In this document: positions 7,287 through 15,356 of the stretch, one piece after another
Numbering within the stretch: the first letter of the stretch is position 1
How the letters are laid out: each line of letters starts with the position of its first letter
From: Gammaproteobacteria bacterium
GTDB taxonomy: Bacteria > Pseudomonadota > Gammaproteobacteria > Steroidobacterales > Steroidobacteraceae
DNA: 22,517 nucleotides
Reading direction: 5' to 3'
NCBI GenBank assembly: GCA_005877965.1
Contig: VBNP01000057.1
Location: 1-22,517, forward strand
The notes under the pieces: generated by a model
The model's input: the letters and a program-made list of their open reading frames with translations, nothing else
Database searches by the model: none
What the model was told of the DNA's origin: nothing
Translations under genes and position numbers: made by a program

Positions 7287-8783
7287 TTGTCACCCAAAGC
7301 CACGGTCGCACGCCCGCCCGCGAATCCACCGGTCCTCGCGGCCGCGCCCGCCGCGCCGATCGGGGCCGCCACGGTGCCGTCACTCGGTCAGCAGCTGCGC
7401 GACGTGTTGCCGCCGCGGCGCCTGCACTCGGTTTCCCTGTGCGACCAGGCAGCGAACGTGCTGTGGCTGAGCGAAGGTGCGCTCGGACCCGATGAGCACA
7501 GCGTGGTCGTCGAGGCTCTCCAGATCCTCGCCGCCGACACCTCGATCCACTGCCACGAGACCGGTCTCGATGATGGCCGGCACGCGCTGTTTCTGCCGGT
7601 GCGCGCGCCGAGCGGCACTTTGCTGGGCACGGCCATGATCCTCGCCGACTGCAAGTCGGTGGGGGACGACACCGTCGAGCGCGTGACCGCCGCGCCGGTG
7701 CGCGCCATCATGCAGCGCCTCGCGGTGCTCCTGAAGCCCGGTACGGCTCACAAGGCAGGCGACACCCACGCGGGGAGCACCGCCACACCCCTGCGGCGCA
7801 CCGCCATCTCGCCCGCGCAGGTAAACGATATCCTGGAGTGGGAGACCGTGCCGGAGGAGGCCCCGCCAGCGCGCGCCACGCACCTGAACGGCTCGGCGAC
7901 GCCCGCGCAGATCGAATCGTCGCAGCTCATGGCGAGGCTCGAGTTCATCGAGGACACGACGGTCGCGGCGCCCAAGCCGCCTCGGGTGGCGCGCGCACCC
8001 GCGGCGCCCACCACGCCAGCCGCGCCCGCCTCGCCGGCGGCGCCCGCGGAGGCGGCCCCGCTGAGCGAGGCGAACCTGATACTCGAAGTGCTGCCATTCG
8101 CGAAGCTGCGCGCGGGCGGACAAACGCGCCGCTTTCAGATCCTGGCACGCGGCTCTTCCCGTGCGGCGCAGCGCCTTCCTGCGGCCCTGGACGCGCTGAT
8201 CGTGCAGCAGCTGCTGGAATGGCTCGCCGCGCATCGCAGCGCGTGGAACTCGCAGCCCACCAGCTTCACCGTCAACCTGTCGATCGCGACGCTCGAGGAC
8301 GAGCGCTTCGTGCAGAAGATCGCCGCGGCGCTGGATGCCCATGGCATCGCCGCCGAGACGCTCGGCTTCGAAATCGCGGAGGCGCTGTGCACGCAACGCC
8401 GTGCGCAGGTCGAGCGTTTCATCGCTCAGTGCGAGAAGCTCGGCGCCTGGGTGGCGATCGAGGACTTCTCCTTCGATTCACAGGTGCTGCCGCTGCTGCG
8501 CTCCACGGCGGTGCGGCTGGTGAAGATCGACCCGAAGCTCACCTCATCGGCGCTCAAGGACAAACTCTCCCAGGCGCTCGTGGTCGCCACCGTACAGGCA
8601 GCCAAGGTGATGGGGGTCCACTGCGCCGCCAAGCGAGTCGACTCGCAGGCGGCGCTGCAGTGGTTGACCGCCATCGGCTGCGACTTCGCGCAGGGCGCGG
8701 CGCTCTCGGCGGCGCAGCCTCTGGAGGCGCTCGCGAACTTGCCCGATCCGACCAGCCGCGTCGCGGCCATCCGGTCGACGTAG
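7287..8783 (+). CDS. Degenerate EAL-domain protein (probably non-catalytic)
   Basis: This protein has 498 residues from the TTG at 7287 (547 if the ATG at 7140 is used). A Pro/Ala-rich start is followed by a small alpha/beta region (about 35-155; VSLCDQAANVLWLSEGAL...HALFLPVRAPSGTLLG) that resembles a GAF-like sensor fold. An Ala/Pro linker (about 160-260) follows, then a C-terminal EAL-like domain (about 262-490). In the EAL domain the E-x-L opening is FQILARG, without the metal-binding Glu. FEIAE keeps Glu362. The DDFG-T-G motif is IEDFSF (392-397). KID (Lys413) is kept. The AEGVE motif has become AKRVD, while the QGA near the end matches the usual QGY. With several metal ligands missing it probably cannot cleave c-di-GMP. 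It may bind c-di-GMP or act by protein contact. No membrane segment is seen. Confidence 0.8.
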   Translation: MSPKATVARPPANPPVLAAAPAAPIGAATVPSLGQQLRDVLPPRRLHSVSLCDQAANVLWLSEGALGPDEHSVVVEALQILAADTSIHCHETGLDDGRHALFLPVRAPSGTLLGTAMILADCKSVGDDTVERVTAAPVRAIMQRLAVLLKPGTAHKAGDTHAGSTATPLRRTAISPAQVNDILEWETVPEEAPPARATHLNGSATPAQIESSQLMARLEFIEDTTVAAPKPPRVARAPAAPTTPAAPASPAAPAEAAPLSEANLILEVLPFAKLRAGGQTRRFQILARGSSRAAQRLPAALDALIVQQLLEWLAAHRSAWNSQPTSFTVNLSIATLEDERFVQKIAAALDAHGIAAETLGFEIAEALCTQRRAQVERFIAQCEKLGAWVAIEDFSFDSQVLPLLRSTAVRLVKIDPKLTSSALKDKLSQALVVATVQAAKVMGVHCAAKRVDSQAALQWLTAIGCDFAQGAALSAAQPLEALANLPDPTSRVAAIRST

Positions 8784-8836
8784 TCAAGCTTTAATAATCA
8801 ACAAGTTAAGGACTTTGCGCGGCGGATGGCCCGAGG

Positions 8837-8860
8837 GTCGTGCGCCGCTGGCGCTGCGAC
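8837..8860. terminator. Hairpin downstream of the EAL gene
   Basis: GTCG-T-GCGCC-GCT-GGCGC-TG-CGAC folds into 9 paired bases with a small internal loop and a 3-base loop. It lies in the 184-base gap between the EAL gene and the histidine kinase gene. An AT-rich patch (about 8790-8812) precedes it. It may be a terminator or a leader structure of the kinase mRNA. Confidence 0.3.
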
Positions 8861-8967
8861 GAAGCGAGGCGGCGGCGCGGTCATTGAGGAAGCGGGCGAG
8901 CGGCCGGATGCCCTAAGCTTCAGGGCGCGGGCGCGCGCTGCCAGCGAAGCGGCGCGCAGCCGCAACC

Positions 8968-10104
8968 ATGAAGATGCCGACGCTCGAGCAATTCCGCACC
9001 AACCGCAACGTGCTGTTCTGGAGCCTGCACGCCGCCGGCTGGGCCGCGTACGGCATCACGCAGTACTTCGGCGCGTTGCTGTACGAGAAGCCTTCCAGCT
9101 ACGCGCGTGTGATCGCGGTGGCGGCGCTGGCGGGCTTCGTGCTGACGATGCCGATGCGCTTCATCTACCGGCGCCTGTGGGGCCGGCCGCCGCGCCCCAT
9201 CATCGTCGGCGTGCTCGCGACCTGCTACGTGACCGCGCTCGCGCTGCGCATCGTCATCAACCTGTCGTACAAGGCGTTCGTCGAGCCGGACTGGCAGGCG
9301 CAGAACCTGTTCGAGCTGTCCATGGGCGTGCTCTCGACCACCTATCTGCTGCTGTGCTGGAGCGTGCTGTATTTCGGCATCAAGTTCTACGAGTCGCAGC
9401 GCAAGCAGGAGCAGGCGATGCTCAAGGCGGTGGCCCTCGCCCAGGAGGCGCAGCTTAAGATGCTGCGCTACCAGCTCAACCCGCATTTCCTGTTCAACAC
9501 GCTGAACGCCATCTCCACGCTCATCCTCGACAACCAGAACCGCAAGGCGAACCACGCGGTGACGCGCCTGTCAGAGTTCCTGCGCTATACCCTCGACCAG
9601 GACCCGATGAAGAAGGTCACGCTGCGCCAGGAGATCGAAGCGCTGGACCTGTACCTCGGCACCGAGCGGCTGCGTTTCGGCGAGCGGCTGCGGCTCGAGT
9701 ACGCGATCGAGGAGCCGGCGCTCGACGCCCTGGTGCCGAGCCTGCTGCTGCAGCCGCTGCTGGAGAATTCGCTCAAATACGCGGTGTCGGCGCGCGAGCA
9801 GGGCGGTCTGGTGCGCATCGAAGGCCGCACCCGCGAGGGACTGCTGGAGCTGTCGGTCATCGATGACGGCCCGGGTCTGCGCGAGGGCGCCGGCTCCGGT
9901 GAGCGCCGCGGCGTGGGCCTGCGCAACACGCGCGAGCGCCTGGCGGTGCTGTACGGCGAGAACTGCCGCTTCGCGGTGCTGAGCTCCCGGCCCGGCCTGC
10001 GGGTTGACCTGGCGCTGCCGCTCGAGACCGCCGGCGCGGGCGGTGAGGCGCCGGCGAAGCCGCCGGAGTTGCAGGCGGGCGTGCCGCGCGGGGCGCACGC
10101 ATGA
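8968..10104 (+). CDS. LytS/YehU-type membrane sensor histidine kinase
   Basis: This is a 378-residue kinase. Four hydrophobic segments (about 16-36, 46-64, 77-99 and 117-138) make a membrane sensor with short loops. A coiled linker (about 140-165) leads to the His_kinase domain. QLNPHFLFNTLNAI carries the phospho-accepting His173. LLQPLLENSLKYA is the N box, and DDGPG with GVGLRNTRERL gives the G boxes of the ATPase part. The tail after residue 350 is Ala/Gly/Pro-rich. No strong ribosome site precedes the ATG at 8968. Its last four bases overlap the start of the response regulator (ATGA), so the two are translated together. The stimulus is unknown; the family covers envelope and small-metabolite sensing. 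Confidence 0.93.
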   Translation: MKMPTLEQFRTNRNVLFWSLHAAGWAAYGITQYFGALLYEKPSSYARVIAVAALAGFVLTMPMRFIYRRLWGRPPRPIIVGVLATCYVTALALRIVINLSYKAFVEPDWQAQNLFELSMGVLSTTYLLLCWSVLYFGIKFYESQRKQEQAMLKAVALAQEAQLKMLRYQLNPHFLFNTLNAISTLILDNQNRKANHAVTRLSEFLRYTLDQDPMKKVTLRQEIEALDLYLGTERLRFGERLRLEYAIEEPALDALVPSLLLQPLLENSLKYAVSAREQGGLVRIEGRTREGLLELSVIDDGPGLREGAGSGERRGVGLRNTRERLAVLYGENCRFAVLSSRPGLRVDLALPLETAGAGGEAPAKPPELQAGVPRGAHA

Positions 10105-10922
10105 AGGTCCGCACGATCATCGTCGATGACGAGGGACTGTCGCGGCGCGGGGTCGAGCTGCGACTGCGCACGGCGCCCGACTTCGAGATCCTCGCGCAGT
10201 GCGCCAGCGGCCGCGAAGCACTCGCGGCGATCCAGCAGTACAAGCCCGACCTGGTGTTCCTCGACATCCAGATGCCGGGCATGTCGGGGTTCGAGGTACT
10301 CGCCCGTCTGCCCCAGGAAAACCTGCCGGTAGTGGTGTTCGTGACCGCCTATGATCAGTACGCCATCCAGGCGTTCGAGGCGCGCGCGGTCGACTACCTG
10401 CTCAAGCCGATCGACGATGTGCGCTTCGCCGCCACCCTGACCCGCGTGCGCGAGCACGTGCGTGCCCGGACCGCCGCCGAGCAGCGCGACCGACTGCTGC
10501 AGGTCATCGCCGAGATCACCGGCTGCGGGGAGCTGGCGCTCGATGAGTTGCTCGAACACGGCCGCCAGGCGATCGAAGGGCGGCGGCCCGAGGTGCTGCC
10601 GATCCGCCAGGGCCGCGAGACCGTGCGCGTGCCCGTGGCATCGATCGAGTGGATCGACGCCGCCGGGGACTACATGTGCATCCACGCGGCCGGCGATACC
10701 CACATCCTGCGCGGCACGATGAAGGAGCTCGAGGAGATCCTGGATCCGAAACTCTTCCAGCGCGTGCACCGCTCGACCATCGTCAACCTGCGCCTGGTCA
10801 GGAGTCTTCGTGCCCACATGAACGGCGAGTATTTCCTCACCCTCGAGGGCGGGCACGAGCTCAAGCTCTCGCGCACCTACCGGGACAAGATCGAGTATTT
10901 CCTCAGCGGTTCGGTGAACTGA
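10101..10922 (+). CDS. LytTR-type response regulator
   Basis: This is a 273-residue regulator with an N-terminal receiver domain (1-120) and a C-terminal LytTR DNA-binding domain (about 165-270). Receiver landmarks are the acidic pair Asp9-Asp10, phospho-acceptor Asp55 in FLDIQMPG, Thr82 and Lys102 in LLKPID. The LytTR part shows VASIEWIDAAGDYMCIHA, FQRVHRSTIVNL and the final LSRTYRDKIEYFL, all typical. The ATG overlaps the kinase stop (ATGA at 10101-10104), so the cognate partner is the LytS-type kinase. The gene converges on the Asp-box gene with 40 bases between them. Targets are unknown; I could not recognise LytTR direct-repeat sites in the window. Confidence 0.95.
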   Translation: MKVRTIIVDDEGLSRRGVELRLRTAPDFEILAQCASGREALAAIQQYKPDLVFLDIQMPGMSGFEVLARLPQENLPVVVFVTAYDQYAIQAFEARAVDYLLKPIDDVRFAATLTRVREHVRARTAAEQRDRLLQVIAEITGCGELALDELLEHGRQAIEGRRPEVLPIRQGRETVRVPVASIEWIDAAGDYMCIHAAGDTHILRGTMKELEEILDPKLFQRVHRSTIVNLRLVRSLRAHMNGEYFLTLEGGHELKLSRTYRDKIEYFLSGSVN

Positions 10923-10962
10923 GATTCGCCGCGCCCAGACGCTTCGAGGCTGGCGGATTCAC

Positions 10963-12717
10963 TCAAAACCCTGCGCCGACCACGGCATCCTGGTTGGCAG
11001 GCGTCAGACCAGGATTGCCGCGAAAGTCGGTCCACACGGTAACCGCTTTGCCATCGGCGCCCACCGCTGTGCCGGTATAATCGCCAATGAACGAGCCTGC
11101 GAAGAGGATGTACGGATTCGACGATTGCGTCGTCACCCGTGTCTCGGTGGCGAAGTTATCGCTCGACGATCGAACCGCCCAATCCAGGCACACCGCCGCG
11201 TTGGCCCGACCGGCATCGGTCGGTAGCACGACATTCCCGGTCGTCGAATCAAGTTCCGCGATGCCGCAGCTGCGATCGGTCGCGGTCGGCGCCGGCGAAT
11301 AGGCCCGCGTGTAATAGCCAATGACCACACGTCCGGCATGCGCGCCGACCGACGCATACACTTTATCGGCGGCACCCGAAGTGATCGTGCGGGGTGCCGT
11401 CCAGTGGATTCCATCGGCGGATCTGACCAGTTTGACCTGGTTGGACGTCACGCCAGTGAACGTGGCACTGCCGCTACCGCAATTACCCGCGCCCTGATCG
11501 TCCGCCCACACGATCGCCAGGCCGCCGGTCGTGGGGTCGATCGACATGGATGGGAAGCTGTTGATGCGAAACTGCTCGTTGGTGAGCGTTTGGCGACCTT
11601 GCGCGCCCGGCAGCTGCAGCGGGTAGCAGTCGAAATCATCCCACACGCGCGCAACCTGGCTATTGTGAAATGAAGTGCCGCCATTGGTCGAGCGCGCGAC
11701 CACCACCTGACTGGTCGCATATCCGGTCGCCGGGTCGGACCCCTCGTAGGCGACATACAGGGCCCCGTCGGGCGCAACCGCCACCTGCGATCCCTGGTTG
11801 AACGGGTGTGCAGCATCAGAGACCGCCTTGACCGATGACCAGGTCTTACCGCCATCGGAGGAACTCGCCATGACGATCGGTGAGCGAAGATAGCCCAGAC
11901 CTCGCGGTCCCAGGTAGAACCGGGTCCACGTCAAATACACCGTGTTCCCGCGCCCGGCGCTAATCCATTCCTTGTCAGCGAAGAAGTCGCCGCTGGCTCG
12001 ATAGTCGACCATGGTTGGAGCCGACCAGCTGGCGCCGCCGTCGCTCGACACCGCCACCGCTACCCCGGACAGGGTGCGGGGAAACTTGTCGAAATTGCAC
12101 ACGAGCCCGGTGTAGTAGAGCCGCTGACCGTCCGGTGAAAAGGCGAGCACTGGATCGCCACAGGAGTCGAGATGAGAAAAAGTGCCCGCTCCGCCTGACG
12201 ACCTCGTCCAGCCCGGAAGAAACACGTTGGCCCAGGTCTGTCCGCCATCGCGTGAGTAATAGACGGCATGCACATTGTCGCGATACTCGTTGGAGGAGGT
12301 GACCACGTTCTGCGCATTGGCAGGATTGATCACGATGTTCTGTTCGTTCTGCGGGTTGTAACAGCTGGAGCCGTCCGCGAAGCCAAACGCCGTGTCGTTC
12401 ACGATCGCATCGAATACCGGCGCCGTTATCGGGCTGTATAGGCTCACGGTGGCGTTGAACGGCGCGCGACGGCAGCGCGAGAACAAGGACTGGGTCGCGC
12501 TCTGCGGATGGCCGGTTGCTGCCTGCTCAAACTGCAATGGAGTGCGTAACAGGTCCGACTCGCCGGCCCCGCCATCGGGAATCGTGGCGCGAAAGCGATC
12601 GTTCGCGGCCAGGGCTCGGGGAGGATTCGTCAGTGCGAGTAAACCGAATGCAAGGCCTAGCGCCGCGGCAGCGCTTGCGATTGACCGGCATTTCGACGCA
12701 AGTGATTTCGGAACCAT
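10963..12717 (-). CDS. Secreted Asp-box (BNR/sialidase-like) beta-propeller protein
   Basis: The predicted protein has 584 residues. I chose the ATG at 12717, with TTGGAG 6 bases upstream; the ATG at 12723 lies inside that spacing. The N-terminus has a basic start, a hydrophobic core (ALGLAFGLLAL) and an ALA-AN cleavage site, so it is exported by Sec. Asp-box motifs (S/T-x-D-x-G-x-T-W) occur at YSRDGGQTW, VSSDGGASW and SSSDGGKTW, with weaker copies at RSTNGGTSF and RSADGIHW. This points to a six-bladed sialidase-type propeller. I could not assign the arginine triad of true sialidases, so enzymatic activity is open; many such proteins bind or hydrolyse glycans, others have unknown roles. Several cysteines suit a periplasmic or extracellular site. 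It is transcribed alone. Confidence 0.85.
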   Translation of the reverse strand: MVPKSLASKCRSIASAAAALGLAFGLLALTNPPRALAANDRFRATIPDGGAGESDLLRTPLQFEQAATGHPQSATQSLFSRCRRAPFNATVSLYSPITAPVFDAIVNDTAFGFADGSSCYNPQNEQNIVINPANAQNVVTSSNEYRDNVHAVYYSRDGGQTWANVFLPGWTRSSGGAGTFSHLDSCGDPVLAFSPDGQRLYYTGLVCNFDKFPRTLSGVAVAVSSDGGASWSAPTMVDYRASGDFFADKEWISAGRGNTVYLTWTRFYLGPRGLGYLRSPIVMASSSDGGKTWSSVKAVSDAAHPFNQGSQVAVAPDGALYVAYEGSDPATGYATSQVVVARSTNGGTSFHNSQVARVWDDFDCYPLQLPGAQGRQTLTNEQFRINSFPSMSIDPTTGGLAIVWADDQGAGNCGSGSATFTGVTSNQVKLVRSADGIHWTAPRTITSGAADKVYASVGAHAGRVVIGYYTRAYSPAPTATDRSCGIAELDSTTGNVVLPTDAGRANAAVCLDWAVRSSSDNFATETRVTTQSSNPYILFAGSFIGDYTGTAVGADGKAVTVWTDFRGNPGLTPANQDAVVGAGF

Positions 12718-13150
12718 AGTCATCTCCAATTTTTCTTGCTCGGGAGGGACCCTTAGTCGCCGGGACGCAGTTCGCAAGCTGCGACACCCTGCTGTTTCGC
12801 AGTTAACGTGTCACTGTAGTTGTGTTTCCCCCAACGGCAGCGTCACATCTACGCGGGTCGCGTTGCGCCTGCAATACGGATAAACCCGTGTCGCAACCCG
12901 TCCGGGACCGGAGCGATTTCGATGGCCTCCAAGCCAGGCCCTGCCGCCGAAGGCACTCGCCGTGCTCGCCAGGTTCCCCAACGGCGCGGCGAAATGACCC
13001 ACGAGGTGCCGCCGGCGGTGCGTGACGCAATACCGCCGGCGACACCTCATCCGGCCAAATGAGACCTGCGTCACGAACCCGAGGGGGCGCCTTCCGATCT
13101 GTGAGCCATCGCGAGGCCGCGCCGCCGTCGCGTTGCTTAGATATGTCCGT
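12718..13150. other. 433-bp divergent intergenic region
   Basis: This spacer separates the Asp-box gene (-) from the Pro/Ala-rich gene (+). It holds the ribosome site of the Asp-box gene, a short palindrome TCGCAAGCTGCGA (12772-12784), a GTTAAC site near 12808 and a large inverted repeat (13004-13047). Small open frames on both strands here have mixed codon use, no ribosome sites and no recognisable domain, so I call none of them a gene. Two promoters are expected here, but no convincing -35/-10 pair was found. Confidence 0.6.
13004..13047. repeat. 16-bp inverted repeat with 12-base loop
   Basis: AGGTGCCGCCGGCGGT (13004-13019) and ACCGCCGGCGACACCT (13032-13047) are reverse complements with one mismatch. 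Read as minus-strand RNA, the mismatch becomes a G-U pair. The loop region GCGTGACGCAAT contains GCGTGACGC, so the pairing could extend inward. It lies about 104 bases before the likely start at 13151 and 287 bases before the Asp-box start. It may be a terminator of a lost gene, a REP-like element or a leader structure. Confidence 0.75.
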
Positions 13151-14701
13151 ATGGAAGCCGCGTTTCGCCCGTCGCTGGAGCTGCTGCCGGACCTGCCGAT
13201 CGAGGAGCCGCTGGATGTCCCCCGACTGCCCAGGGAGCCGCCGACGGTAGCGCCGGCGGTATCGGCACCTGCGCAGGCCCAGGAGGCGATTGCGCCGGGC
13301 CGGGACCCCGAACAGACGGACCTTCATTTCATGGACCCCGAGCTGTTCCTGGCGCCCGATGAGCAGGGGACCGTCCCGATTGCGCCCCCGGCAGCGGTCC
13401 CCGTGGAGCAATCGGCCGTGCTTGAGCTCGAGCTCCAGGACCCGGTCGTGGACGAGCTCCTGACCACGCCCGTGCCGACGCCGCCTGCCGCTGCCGCGCC
13501 CCCAGTGACCCTGGTCGCGGGCGTACCCGGATCCGCCTCGAGCAACCCGCCTGCGTCGACACGCGTGCCGATCGCGAAGACCGCCGCTCTGACCGCGGCG
13601 GCCGCCAAGCTCGCCGCCGCGAGCGCGGCCCACCTGCAGCGGCCTGCCAGCCCCGCGCCCGCTCGCGCGTCGCCCGCCGTGCCCGCCGTGCGTCCTGCAC
13701 CGCCGAGCACCGCGGCTGCGCCACCCAAACCCGCGCTTCGACCCACCGCACGGGTCGACTCACCTCAGGTCGAGGCACCCCGGGTCGCGGCACCGGGTCT
13801 CGCCAGCTGGGCAAGCGCGCGGGCCGCTGCGGCGCCGGCGTCGAGGCCCGTGCCGGCGGCGAGGCCCGCTCCGGCCCCGCCGGCCCCGCCGGCCCCGGCC
13901 GCGATGTCCCCGAGGAGTGCGACCCCCAAACCCGCTGCTCCCGCGCCGGCGCACCCCGCCCCGGCACCACCGGCTGCGCCCCCGACTCCGGCGGCCGCGG
14001 TGTCCATGGATCGGGACTTCATCGCCCGCAACCAGGTGGTCGAGCGCTATCTGTCGGGACGGCTGCCGCTCAAGGGCGCAACGGATTTCGAGCGCTTCTG
14101 TCACCAGCATCCCGAGCTGCTGGATGAGATTGGTCTGCCCGAGAGAGTGCACGCAGGGGTGCGGCTGCTCGAGGCGAGTGGCAAGCCCGAGCCGTGGCAG
14201 GAGACGGCACGCCCGCTGTGGCAGAGGCCGCAGGCGATCCCCGGGCTCGCCGCCGCGGTGCTGGTCCTCGGCGTGGCGCTTGCCATCGTCGCCGTGGGCA
14301 GCGCCGCCAAGAGTCATCGGATCACCGCCCTGCAGAAACAGGCGTTCGAACGGGCGCTCGATCCGGCGACCAGCACGCGCGAGATTCGCCTGCTGCCGAG
14401 CCGCTCGGGGGCATCCAACACGCCCGCCATCACCATCGGCGGCGGCAGCGTGCAGCTGGCGGACTTCAAGATCGACGAGTCACGCTCCCCGTATCACTCG
14501 TTCCGCGTGACCATCGATCGCATCGATCAGGGACGCGTGGGCGTGATCACGAACCTGACGAAGGACTCCAACGGCCATCTGCGCATTGCGCTCAACAGCT
14601 CCGCGCTCGGTCCCGGCAACTACCAGCTGACGATCGAAGGGCTCAACTCGCGCGGCGATCTGCAGCCGGACTCCTGGATCACGATCGGCGTTCTGCGCTG
14701 A
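13151..14701 (+). CDS. Pro/Ala-rich single-pass membrane protein, anti-sigma-like
   Basis: The protein has 516 residues from the ATG at 13151; the frame is open further upstream to 13022, and neither start has a clear ribosome site. Residues 1-80 are acidic, and 80-285 are a long Pro/Ala-rich, probably disordered segment. Residues 286-350 (DFIARNQVVERYLSGRLPLK, then ...FERFCHQHPELLDEI) resemble the N-terminal helix bundle of anti-sigma-type proteins but lack a complete zinc motif. A single membrane helix (about 366-387, LAAAVLVLGVALAIVAVGSA) follows, then a C-terminal beta-rich domain of about 130 residues ending in GPGNYQLTIEGLNSRGDLQP and a short tail. The topology would be N-in, C-out. No sigma factor gene lies next to it. 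Coding is supported by frame-consistent third-position G/C over the whole repeat-like segment. The function is inferred only. Confidence 0.7.
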   Translation: MEAAFRPSLELLPDLPIEEPLDVPRLPREPPTVAPAVSAPAQAQEAIAPGRDPEQTDLHFMDPELFLAPDEQGTVPIAPPAAVPVEQSAVLELELQDPVVDELLTTPVPTPPAAAAPPVTLVAGVPGSASSNPPASTRVPIAKTAALTAAAAKLAAASAAHLQRPASPAPARASPAVPAVRPAPPSTAAAPPKPALRPTARVDSPQVEAPRVAAPGLASWASARAAAAPASRPVPAARPAPAPPAPPAPAAMSPRSATPKPAAPAPAHPAPAPPAAPPTPAAAVSMDRDFIARNQVVERYLSGRLPLKGATDFERFCHQHPELLDEIGLPERVHAGVRLLEASGKPEPWQETARPLWQRPQAIPGLAAAVLVLGVALAIVAVGSAAKSHRITALQKQAFERALDPATSTREIRLLPSRSGASNTPAITIGGGSVQLADFKIDESRSPYHSFRVTIDRIDQGRVGVITNLTKDSNGHLRIALNSSALGPGNYQLTIEGLNSRGDLQPDSWITIGVLR

Positions 14702-14792
14702 GGCGGCAGTAAGCCGCTGTCGATCGGGTTGGGTTGAGATCCTGAGCCGGTCGCGCGACGGCCGGGGTCGGCCTCAACTATCCGCTGCAGCT

Positions 14793-15311
14793 TTACTTCA
14801 CCCGCACCAGACGGCACGCTAAACGCGGCACCACATCGCCGGTAGTTCCTGCCGGCGCGACTCCCGCGCCGAGAATCTCGTCGCCGCCATGGATCACCGT
14901 GAAATCGAAGGAGATTGGCGGTAGCGGCACAGTACCCCCGCCGGGTACTACTATTTCGTTGGTCGTGTAATCGACGTGACCGAAGCACCCCGGCAGCAGT
15001 GTGCCATTTCCAGCAACGTGGGTGGACGCTGAGCCATTGCTGGAATTGAACGTTCCAAAACCTTCGAAAAAACCCTTGCCATCGCCTCTCACGGTTCCGA
15101 CGAACGACACGGGCTCAAGCTTGGTGCCGGTAAATGCCGACCCGAGACATTGGAACCCATAGAGTGCCCGCGTCATCTCCAATTTGCACGGCGACGGCCC
15201 ACCGCCAGCGCTTTTGGTCGCATCATCGCCCGCCCTCACGAATACGATCGTAGTCGCGGCGATCGACGCAACTACGACGGTCGGGATCACATATCGAAGG
15301 TGCTTGTTCAT
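14793..15311 (-). CDS. Small exported protein of unknown function
   Basis: This is a 172-residue protein. The ATG at 15311 has AGGGGA about 6 bases upstream. An N-terminal hydrophobic segment (about 6-24, VIPTVVVASIAATTIVFV) acts as signal or anchor, followed by a short DDATKSAGGG linker. The body is glycine- and threonine-rich and beta-like. It has four cysteines (CKLEM, FQCLGS, PGCFGH, LACRL) that could form two disulfides outside the cytoplasm. VGTVRGDGKGFFEGFGTF resembles phrases in short secreted proteins of environmental bacteria, but I cannot name a family. Base composition is somewhat lower in G+C than its neighbours, especially in the upstream region. It converges on the Pro/Ala-rich gene with 91 bases between. 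Confidence 0.75.
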   Translation of the reverse strand: MNKHLRYVIPTVVVASIAATTIVFVRAGDDATKSAGGGPSPCKLEMTRALYGFQCLGSAFTGTKLEPVSFVGTVRGDGKGFFEGFGTFNSSNGSASTHVAGNGTLLPGCFGHVDYTTNEIVVPGGGTVPLPPISFDFTVIHGGDEILGAGVAPAGTTGDVVPRLACRLVRVK

Positions 15312-15339
15312 TGTTGTCCCCTGTATTGCACGCAAGCAA

Positions 15340-15356
15340 TCAAATTTGACGCGTCA
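15340..15356. promoter_or_regulatory. Two overlapping 10-bp palindromes upstream of the small exported gene
   Basis: TCAAATTTGACGCGTCA contains TCAAATTTGA (15340-15349) and TGACGCGTCA (15347-15356), both perfect palindromes sharing three bases. They begin 29 bases upstream of the start codon at 15311, where an operator would overlap the promoter or leader. A third, TTGAG-CAGCA-CTCAA, lies at 15375-15389. No regulator can be named. Confidence 0.35.

Noticed and set aside
12811..13074. Possible small genes in the 12.7-13.15 kb spacer on both strands
   Set aside because: Frames of 80-87 codons have mixed third-position use, Arg-rich translation and no start signals. They overlap the large inverted repeat.
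13461..14000. Pro/Ala-coding GC-rich stretch as a DNA repeat or CRISPR-like array
   Set aside because: There are no regular repeat units or spacers. It is low-complexity coding sequence in one consistent frame.
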